Shown here: positions 58,190 to 64,000 of the stretch, piece after piece
Numbering within the stretch: position 1 is the stretch's first letter
How the letters are laid out: each line of letters starts with the position of its first letter
Assembly (NCBI RefSeq): GCF_017114865.1
Contig: NZ_JADEYH010000001.1
Span: 310,001-374,000 of the forward strand
Length of the DNA: 64,000 nt
From: Streptomyces verrucosisporus
GTDB lineage: Bacteria; Actinomycetota; Actinomycetes; Streptomycetales; Streptomycetaceae
Direction: 5' to 3'
Program-made: the position numbers and the translations under genes
The notes under the pieces: model-generated
The model's database searches: none
Told to the model about the DNA's origin: nothing
What the model saw: the letters and a program-made list of their open reading frames with translations, nothing else

Positions 58190-58855
58190 GTGGTGGCGAG
58201 GGAACCCGCAGCGAGGAGGGCGCGAGCCGCGGACCCCGAGGCCGCCGCGGGCGACGGGGACACCGAGAGCGCGGGGAAGAAGCACTCCGGAGGGAAGTCC
58301 GCCGCGAAGAGGGCGGCGGAGAGCACGGGCGCCGGAAGGGCGGCCGGCAGGAAGACAGGAGCCGAGACGGTGGTTGCCAAGAAGTCCACGACGGGAGCGC
58401 GGGCCGCCGGGCACGCCGCCCCGGTCCCCCCGGCTCGTACGGCCGCGGCCACCGCCGCCCCCGACGAGCTGGTCGTACGGCCCGGAGAGGAGCCCTGGAC
58501 CGAGCAGGAGGTGGAGGAGGCGCGCACGGAGCTGTCCTCGGAGTCCGAGCGGCTGCGTGTGGAGATCCACGCCGCGGAGGAGGCCCTCAACGGCCTGATG
58601 CGGGACTCGGCCGACGGAGCCGGGGACGACCAGGCCGACACGGGAACGAAGAACATCACGCGCGAGCACGAGATGGCCCTGGCGGAGAACGCCCGCGAGA
58701 TGCTCTACCAGACCGAGCGGGCCCTGGACCGCCTGGAGGCCGGGACGTACGGCGTGTGCGAGAACTGCGGCAAGCCCATCGGCAAGGCGCGGATGCAGGC
58801 GTTCCCCCGGGCCACGCTCTGCGTCGAGTGCAAGCAGCGGCAGGAACGCCGCTGA
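58190..58855 (+). CDS. TraR/DksA-type zinc-finger protein
   Basis: 221 aa from GTG 58190 (AAGGGG 8 nt upstream); in-frame GTGs at 58184 and 58193 are alternatives. The first ~100 residues are Ala/Lys/Gly-rich and basic, histone-like in composition. A coiled coil (about 105-165) leads to the C4 zinc finger: CENCGKPIGKARMQAFP then CVECK near 183-213. DksA-like proteins act in the RNA polymerase secondary channel. This family member lacks the clear acidic DksA coiled-coil tip, so its exact action is uncertain. It is divergent from ileS. Confidence 0.9.
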   Translation: MVAREPAARRARAADPEAAAGDGDTESAGKKHSGGKSAAKRAAESTGAGRAAGRKTGAETVVAKKSTTGARAAGHAAPVPPARTAAATAAPDELVVRPGEEPWTEQEVEEARTELSSESERLRVEIHAAEEALNGLMRDSADGAGDDQADTGTKNITREHEMALAENAREMLYQTERALDRLEAGTYGVCENCGKPIGKARMQAFPRATLCVECKQRQERR

Positions 58856-58897
58856 CCACCGCCGGCCGCTGCCGCCCGCCGCCGCCCGGGCGTGACG

Positions 58898-58903
58898 TAC
58901 CCT
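58898..58903 (+). promoter_or_regulatory. Possible -10 box for leaderless lspA
   Basis: TACCCT, then 7 nt, then GTG 58911; no ribosome-binding site is seen. Confidence 0.55.
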
Positions 58904-58910
58904 GCATCAC

Positions 58911-59531
58911 GTGACAGAGGTGGAACGGTCCGGCGAGCAGCCGGGCGAGGCGCAGACCGAGACCGAGACCGTGGACACAGCCGCCGGCCGGGGTGCGGCC
59001 GAGTCCGGCGGCGGGTCCGGTAGCGACGGCGGGCCGGCCCCCCGCGGACGGCGGCGGACGGTGGAACTCGCCATCGTGGCGGCCGTCGCCTACGCCCTGG
59101 ACCTGGTCACCAAGATCCTCGTGGTCGAGAAGCTGGAGGGCCACGACCCGATCGAGGTGATCGGCACCTGGCTGCGGTTCCAGGCCGTGCGCAACCCGGG
59201 CGCGGCCTTCGGCATCGGCGAGGCCCTCACCGTCGTCTTCACCGTCATCGCGGCGGCCGTGATCGTGGTGATCGCGCGGATCGCCCGCAAGCTGTACAGC
59301 ACCCCCTGGGCCATCGCCCTCGGACTGCTGCTGGGCGGGGCCCTGGGCAATCTCACCGACCGGGTCTTCCGCTCGCCCGGGGTCTTCCAGGGGCATGTGG
59401 TGGACTTCATCGCGCCCGCCCACTTCGCCGTCTTCAATCTGGCCGACTCGGCGATCGTCTGCGGCGGGGTGCTGATCGTGCTGCTCTCCTTCCGGGGCCT
59501 GGACCCCGACGGAACCGTTCACAAGGACTGA
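58911..59531 (+). CDS. lspA: Lipoprotein signal peptidase LspA
   Basis: 206 aa from GTG 58911. Membrane aspartyl protease removing signal peptides from prolipoproteins. An acidic disordered N-terminus (~45 residues) precedes four membrane helices. Catalytic aspartates are in [12 protein letters not shown] (near residue 148) and [13 protein letters not shown] (near 180), and [11 protein letters not shown] and GHVVDFI are present. Typical actinobacterial length with N-terminal extension. Confidence 0.95.
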   Translation: MTEVERSGEQPGEAQTETETVDTAAGRGAAESGGGSGSDGGPAPRGRRRTVELAIVAAVAYALDLVTKILVVEKLEGHDPIEVIGTWLRFQAVRNPGAAFGIGEALTVVFTVIAAAVIVVIARIARKLYSTPWAIALGLLLGGALGNLTDRVFRSPGVFQGHVVDFIAPAHFAVFNLADSAIVCGGVLIVLLSFRGLDPDGTVHKD

Positions 59532-59641
59532 CCGGCCCCCGTCCGCGGCCGGTCCATCCCGGCCCGCGGGGAAGGCCCCGCCGGGCGCGTGCGCCTGCCC
59601 GCCGGGCGGGGGCGCCACCGGCTTCCGGCATACTCGACCGG

Positions 59642-60583
59642 GTGAGCCAGCTTCCCGAGATCCGTACCCTGCCCGTACCCGACGGCCTGGAGGGCGAGCG
59701 CATAGACGCGGCCCTGGCCAGGATGTTCGGCTTCTCCCGTACGAAGGCGGCCGAGCTGGCCGCCACGGGGAAGGTCCGGCTCGACGGCGGTGAGGTCGGC
59801 AAGTCCGAGCGGGTGCGCGGCGGGGCCTGGATCGAGGTCGAGATGCCCGCACCGCCGGCCCCGGTCCAGGTGGTGGCCGAGCCCGTGGAGGGCATGGAGA
59901 TCGTGCACGACGACGACGACATCGTGGTCGTCGCCAAGCCGATCGGCGTGGCCGCCCATCCCAGTCCCGGCTGGAGCGGCCCCACCGTGATCGGCGGGCT
60001 GGCCGCCGCCGGCTTCCGCGTCTCCACCTCGGGCGCGGCCGAGCGGCAGGGCATCGTGCACCGGCTGGACGTGGGCACCTCCGGCCTGATGGTGGTCGCC
60101 AAGTCCGAGCGTGCCTACACCCTGCTCAAGCAGCAGTTCCGCGAGCGCACGGTCGACAAGCGCTACCACGCGCTCGTCCAGGGCCACCCCGACCCGCTCA
60201 GCGGCACGATCGACGCCCCCATCGGGCGGCACCCCGTCCACGACTACAAGTGGGCCGTCACCGCCGACGGCAAGCCGTCGGTCACCCACTACGACCTCAT
60301 CGAGGCGTTCCGGGCCGCCAGCCTGCTCGACATCAAGCTGGAGACCGGCCGCACCCACCAGATCCGCGTCCACATGGCCGCCCACCGGCATCCGTGCGTC
60401 GGCGACACCACCTACGGAGCCGATCCGAAGCTGGCCGGGCGCCTGGGGCTGACTCGGCAGTGGCTGCACGCGGTACGGCTGGGCTTCGAACACCCCGCGG
60501 ACGGCCGCTGGACGGAGTTCTCCAGCGACTACCCCGACGACCTGCAGACCGCGCTGGACAGGATCCGGGCCGAGAGCGCGTAG
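59642..60583 (+). CDS. rluD: RluA-family 23S rRNA pseudouridine synthase
   Basis: 313 aa from GTG 59642. N-terminal S4 RNA-binding domain (about 12-80: [31 protein letters not shown] region). The catalytic domain has Asp in [15 protein letters not shown] near residue 142, and [24 protein letters not shown]. Members isomerise uridines in 23S rRNA; RluD is the best guess because of the S4 domain and position next to lspA. CATACT ends 7 nt before the start, so a leaderless mRNA is possible. Confidence 0.93.
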   Translation: MSQLPEIRTLPVPDGLEGERIDAALARMFGFSRTKAAELAATGKVRLDGGEVGKSERVRGGAWIEVEMPAPPAPVQVVAEPVEGMEIVHDDDDIVVVAKPIGVAAHPSPGWSGPTVIGGLAAAGFRVSTSGAAERQGIVHRLDVGTSGLMVVAKSERAYTLLKQQFRERTVDKRYHALVQGHPDPLSGTIDAPIGRHPVHDYKWAVTADGKPSVTHYDLIEAFRAASLLDIKLETGRTHQIRVHMAAHRHPCVGDTTYGADPKLAGRLGLTRQWLHAVRLGFEHPADGRWTEFSSDYPDDLQTALDRIRAESA

Positions 60584-60598
60584 GGGCGTGTACGCCGC

Positions 60599-60637
60599 GG
60601 GGCCGCGGAGTACACCCGAGGCGTACACCGCGGCCCC
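60599..60637. terminator. Terminator between rluD and the MscS gene
   Basis: 18-bp stem (60599-60616 / 60620-60637) with two mismatches and a 3-nt loop, in the gap between convergent genes, starting 15 nt after the rluD stop. Confidence 0.75.
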
Positions 60638-60676
60638 ACAGGGCCCGTGCCGGGCTGATCGCTTCGAGGCCTCTTC

Positions 60677-61807
60677 TCAGCCGGGCTTCCGCGCGTCCGG
60701 TATCCCCGGCCGTCCGCCGTTCGCCCGGCCGTCCACACCCGCCTCCTCACGCTCCGGCCCCCGCTCGAAGGCCGGGGCCGGGGCCGCCTGCGCGGTGGTG
60801 ACGCGGGGCAGGGCGTAGGGGTGCTCCCGGTGGAGCCAGGTGATCAGCCCCTCGCGGACCTGGCAGCGCAGCGTCCAGATGTCGTCGGGGGTGCGCGCCG
60901 TCATCGTCGCGCGGACCTCGACCGTGGTGGGCGTGGAGTCGGTCACCACCAGGCCGTGGCTGCGGCCGTCCCAGGCGTCGCTGGCACGCACGATCTCCTC
61001 GGTCTTCCGCCGGATCTCGGCGATGGGCGCCGAGTGGTCGAGGTGGAGGTAGACGGTGCCGGTCATCTGCGGGTTGCCGCGGGTCCAGTTCTCGAAGGGC
61101 TTGCTGGTGAAGTAGGACACCGGCATGGTGATCCTGCGCTCGTCCCAGGTGAGGACCACCAGATAGGAGGTGGTGATCTCCTCGACCGTCCCCCACTCGC
61201 CGTCCACGATCACCGTGTCGCCGATGCGCACCATGTCGCCGAAGGCGATCTGCAGGCCGGCGAAGAGGTTGCCCAGCGTGGACTGGGCGGCGATACCGGC
61301 GACGATGCCCAGCACACCGGCGGAGGCCAGCATGGAGGCGCCCAGCTTCTCCATCGCGGGGAACTGCAGCAGCATCGCCGCGCCGGCGATCACGGTGACC
61401 ACCGCCGTGGCCAGCCGCTTGATCAGCGTCAGCTGGGTGCGCACCCGCCGCACCCGCGCCGCGTCGTGGGCGATCCCGGCGTACCGGGAGTAGGCCGTCT
61501 CCACCACGGCGGTCAGCACCCGCAGCATCAGCCACGCGGCGGCCCCGATCAGTATCAGGTTCAGCCACAGGTCGACGGCCTTCTGGTGGTCCCTGGCCAG
61601 GTGCGTCTCGTCCGCGAAGGCGTTGAGCAGACCGACGAAGACCACCGCCTGGAGCGGGACCCGGCCGCTGCGCAGCAGGCCCCACAGCGGAGTCTCCGGG
61701 TGCCGGGCGTCCATGCGCCGCAGCGCGCGGTCCACCGCCCAGCCGACGGCGAACGCCAGGATGATGGCGCCGCCGAAGACGATCAGCGGTCGCAGCACGT
61801 TCTCCAT
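60677..61807 (-). CDS. MscS-family mechanosensitive channel
   Basis: 376 aa from ATG 61807. Membrane helices near residues 6-24, 50-66, 80-105, 128-148 and a pore-lining helix near 155-180 rich in Gly/Ala (SAGVLGIVAGIAAQSTLGNLFAG). The MscS beta domain follows with FGDMVRIGDTVIVDGEWGTVEEI and PVSYFTSKPFENWTR. It opens under membrane tension to release solutes after hypo-osmotic shock. The C-terminus is a disordered charged tail. Confidence 0.93.
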   Translation of the reverse strand: MENVLRPLIVFGGAIILAFAVGWAVDRALRRMDARHPETPLWGLLRSGRVPLQAVVFVGLLNAFADETHLARDHQKAVDLWLNLILIGAAAWLMLRVLTAVVETAYSRYAGIAHDAARVRRVRTQLTLIKRLATAVVTVIAGAAMLLQFPAMEKLGASMLASAGVLGIVAGIAAQSTLGNLFAGLQIAFGDMVRIGDTVIVDGEWGTVEEITTSYLVVLTWDERRITMPVSYFTSKPFENWTRGNPQMTGTVYLHLDHSAPIAEIRRKTEEIVRASDAWDGRSHGLVVTDSTPTTVEVRATMTARTPDDIWTLRCQVREGLITWLHREHPYALPRVTTAQAAPAPAFERGPEREEAGVDGRANGGRPGIPDARKPG

Positions 61808-61948
61808 GGTGGTGTGAACTCCTCGTCAAGACTCCTGGGAACGGAAAAAGGACCCCACCGACCGTACCTGGCACCATGGGAGGACTCCGCCTCCCGGCGC
61901 GGCGCCGTGACGTGGATCATGAGGCTGACCTGCTAAGGAAGTGACACC

Positions 61949-62539
61949 GTGCCCACCGTTGTGATGTTCCACTCCGCCTACGGGCCGCGCCCCGCCGTCG
62001 AGGAGGCGGCCGTCAGGCTCAGGGAGGCCGGGCACGAGGTCCACACCCCCGACCTGTACGGCGGGCGGACGGCCCGGACGGTCGAGGAGGGCATGGCGAT
62101 CAAGGACGGGATCGGCCGCGACGAGTTGCTGAGAAGGGCCGTCGCCGCCACCGCCCCCCTCTCCGAGCGCGGGGTGGTGTATGCCGGGTTCTCCCTGGGC
62201 GGGGCGATCGCCCAGAACCTCGCGCTCGCCGACACCCGCGCCCGCGGGCTGCTGCTCCTGCACGGCACCTCCGACATCCCCGAGGACGCGGCCGTCGACG
62301 ACCTGCCCGTGCAGCTCCACGTCGCCGACCCCGATCCGTTCGAGCCGCACGACTGGCTGAACGCCTGGTACCTGCGGATGCGTCGGGCGGGCGCGGACGT
62401 CGAGGTGCACCGCTACCCCGGGGCCGGGCACCTGTTCACCGACCCCGGCCTGCCGGACCACGACAAGGAGGCGGCCGAGCTGACCTGGCGGACAGCACTC
62501 GGCTTCCTGGCGGAGCTGGAGGAGCCGGCGGGCCGCTGA
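61949..62539 (+). CDS. Dienelactone hydrolase family protein
   Basis: 196 aa from GTG 61949, AAGGAAG about 7 nt upstream. Alpha/beta hydrolase fold: MFHSAYGPRPAVEEAA at the start, nucleophile elbow YAGFSLGGAIAQ (near residue 80; Ser replaces the Cys of true dienelactone hydrolases), acid in LHVADPDPFEP, and catalytic His in YPGAGHLFTDP near 158. The Cys-to-Ser change suggests an esterase-like rather than a dienelactone substrate. It is divergent from the MscS gene. Confidence 0.88.
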   Translation: MPTVVMFHSAYGPRPAVEEAAVRLREAGHEVHTPDLYGGRTARTVEEGMAIKDGIGRDELLRRAVAATAPLSERGVVYAGFSLGGAIAQNLALADTRARGLLLLHGTSDIPEDAAVDDLPVQLHVADPDPFEPHDWLNAWYLRMRRAGADVEVHRYPGAGHLFTDPGLPDHDKEAAELTWRTALGFLAELEEPAGR

Positions 62540-62561
62540 ACCCCGCAGGCCGCGCGAAGCG

Positions 62562-62596
62562 CGTGCGGGAGGCCCGGAGCGCGGGCCTCCCGCACG
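62562..62596. terminator. Bidirectional terminator before the PhoD gene end
   Basis: Perfect 15-bp stem (62562-62576 / 62582-62596) with a 5-nt loop in the 67-bp gap between convergent genes. Confidence 0.8.
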
Positions 62597-62606
62597 GGGA
62601 GAGTCC

Positions 62607-64000
62607 TCAGCGCACGGGGTCCTCCGCGCGCTCCACCCGCTGCGTGCCCGAGCGGGTCCGGTAGGAGCGCACGTGGACGGCGGACGCCCGCGGGTCGGTC
62701 TTGTCCGACAGCGCGTAGTAGTCCATCTGGGTCCGTTCGGCGTCCACGTCGAGGACGCCGTAGCCGTGCGAGTCCATGTCGAGCCACTTGGTGTGCCGGT
62801 TGGCGGCGCGTACGGCGGCCTCCGCCACGGAGGAGACGGTGTGCGGCGGCACCCCCAGGATGTCGTCGATGTTGTCGGAGGTGACGGAGGTGACCACGAA
62901 CTCCGTGGCCACCGGACGCTGGAGCGGATAGGTCGCGGCCCGCAGGGGCACGTCGTTGGCGAAGGCCATGTGGATGTCGCCGGTGAGGAAGACGGTGTTG
63001 CCGATACCGCGGTCGCGCAGGTGCGTCAGCAGCTCGCGGCGGTCGTCGGTGTAGCCGTCCCACTGGTCGACGTTGACGGCCAGACCCTCGCGGGGCACGC
63101 CGAGCAGCTCGGCCAGCGGCCCGAGCAGGTACGCCGGCACGGAGCCGAAGGCCATGGGCGAGATCATCACCGAGGTGCCCACCAGGTGCCACCGGGCGCC
63201 GGAGGACGCCAGGGAGGACTTCAGCCAGTCCAGTTGCGCGCGGCCGGTGATGGTGCGGCCGGGGTCGTCCACGTCGCCGCTGCCGATGCCCGCCTGGCGG
63301 TCGCGGAAGGAGCGCAGGTCGAGCAGGTGGAGATCGGCGAGGTCGCCGAAGCGCAGCCGCCGGTAGACGGTGCCCTCGACGGAGGGGCGCACCGGCATCC
63401 ACTCGAAGTACGCCCGGCGCGCGGCAGCGGCTCGCGCCTCCCACTCGCCCTCCGCGCCGGGTGTGTGATTCTCCGCGCCGCCGGACCAGGCGTCGTTGGC
63501 CGTCTCGTGGTCGTCCCAGATCGCGATCACCGGGTGCGCGGCGTGCAGCGCCTGGAGATCGGCGTCGCTCTTGTAGTGGGCGTGGCGCTGCCGGTAGTCG
63601 GCCAGGGTGACCGTCTCGTGGACGGGGCGCATCTCGCGGACGACGCCGTCCTTGAGCGGGTACTCGCCCTTGCCGTACTCGTAGATGTAGTCGCCCAGGT
63701 GGAGGACCGCGTCCAGGTCGGCACGGGCGGCGAGGTGGCGGTAGGCGGAGAAGAAGCCGCTTTCGTAGTGGGAGCACGAGACCACCCCGAAGCGGACGCG
63801 GTCCGCGGCCGTGCCGTCGGCGGGAGCGGTGCGGGTGCGGCCTGCCGGGGAGAGGATGCCCCCGGCCGAGAAGCGGTAGTGGTAACCGGTGGCCGGGCGC
63901 AGCCCGCGCACATCGGCCTTGACGGTGTGGTCGGCCTCCGCGGTGGCGGTGGTGCGGCCGGAGGCGACGACGCGGGTGAAGGCGCGGTCCTCGGCGACCT
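62607..64000 (-). CDS. phoD: PhoD-family alkaline phosphatase/phosphodiesterase, 5' truncated
   Basis: The frame is open to the window edge, so the N-terminus (probably a Tat signal and Fn3-like domain) is missing; a GTG at 63911 is internal. The visible 464 residues include the end of the PhoD N-terminal domain ([12 protein letters not shown]). The metallophosphatase core follows: [53 protein letters not shown] and [12 protein letters not shown]. PhoD enzymes bind Fe/Ca and hydrolyse phosphodiesters and monoesters outside the cell; many are induced by phosphate starvation through PhoP. Confidence 0.92.
   Translation of the reverse strand, partial: VAEDRAFTRVVASGRTTATAEADHTVKADVRGLRPATGYHYRFSAGGILSPAGRTRTAPADGTAADRVRFGVVSCSHYESGFFSAYRHLAARADLDAVLHLGDYIYEYGKGEYPLKDGVVREMRPVHETVTLADYRQRHAHYKSDADLQALHAAHPVIAIWDDHETANDAWSGGAENHTPGAEGEWEARAAAARRAYFEWMPVRPSVEGTVYRRLRFGDLADLHLLDLRSFRDRQAGIGSGDVDDPGRTITGRAQLDWLKSSLASSGARWHLVGTSVMISPMAFGSVPAYLLGPLAELLGVPREGLAVNVDQWDGYTDDRRELLTHLRDRGIGNTVFLTGDIHMAFANDVPLRAATYPLQRPVATEFVVTSVTSDNIDDILGVPPHTVSSVAEAAVRAANRHTKWLDMDSHGYGVLDVDAERTQMDYYALSDKTDPRASAVHVRSYRTRSGTQRVERAEDPVR

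Overview
The window is a stretch of chromosomal core DNA from a Streptomyces species. The evidence is very high GC with third-position GC bias, many GTG starts, GC-rich terminator hairpins without T-tracts, and a gene order that, from memory, matches S. coelicolor from the glkA neighbourhood through the division and cell-wall (dcw) cluster to ileS and lspA. I see no insertion sequence, prophage, CRISPR array, tRNA or rRNA gene. The first and last genes are cut by the window edges.

Layout. 1-10 kb: an SRPBCC protein, an ArsA-like ATPase, a DUF5304 protein, glucokinase, an endonuclease/exonuclease/phosphatase-fold enzyme, a hydrolase, an acyltransferase, the MacS-MacR two-component pair and a phosphofructokinase paralogue with altered active-site motifs. 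10-14.5 kb: aromatic amino-acid entry, with a fused TrpE-TrpG anthranilate synthase behind a Trp-Trp-Trp leader peptide and attenuator, divergent from a class II DAHP synthase; then a sulfite-oxidase-like protein. 14.5-27.4 kb: endonuclease IV, a secreted transglycosylase, a PASTA Ser/Thr kinase resembling PknL, thiO-thiS-thiG behind a TPP riboswitch, an FAD oxidoreductase, an Rv2175c-like DNA-binding protein, thiE, metF, a repeat-tailed membrane protein and a phytoene-desaturase-like oxidoreductase. The neighbourhood aroG-pknL-Rv2175c-metF is also seen in Mycobacterium. 28-35.7 kb: a SAV_6107-type HEPN protein, a methyltransferase, a DUF3040 protein, a MoxR/DUF58/transglutaminase operon and a beta-carbonic anhydrase.

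35.9-54.3 kb is the dcw cluster: rsmH, ftsL, ftsI, murE, murF, mraY, murD, ftsW, murG, ftsQ, ftsZ, pgeF (ylmD), the YggS-like PLP protein, sepF, a YggT protein and divIVA. Many junctions are 4-nt overlaps. It builds the lipid-linked peptidoglycan precursors and the septal and tip-growth machinery. A promoter lies upstream of rsmH, and ftsZ has its own 276-bp multi-promoter region. 54.5-64 kb: ileS behind an isoleucine T-box, a TraR/DksA zinc-finger protein, lspA, an RluA-family pseudouridine synthase, an MscS channel, a dienelactone-hydrolase-like protein and the C-terminal part of a PhoD-type phosphatase.

Most of the region is ordinary conserved Streptomyces core, and I find no convincing new multi-gene system. 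The points most worth a second look are: the GXHH active-site signature in IleRS (predicted mupirocin hyper-resistance), the probable CTG start of ftsL, the phosphofructokinase with substituted Mg/ATP and substrate residues, the intact RX4H motif in an orphan HEPN protein, the conserved kinase/substrate pair PknL/Rv2175c, and a set of TANNNT boxes 6-8 nt before start codons that point to leaderless transcripts.
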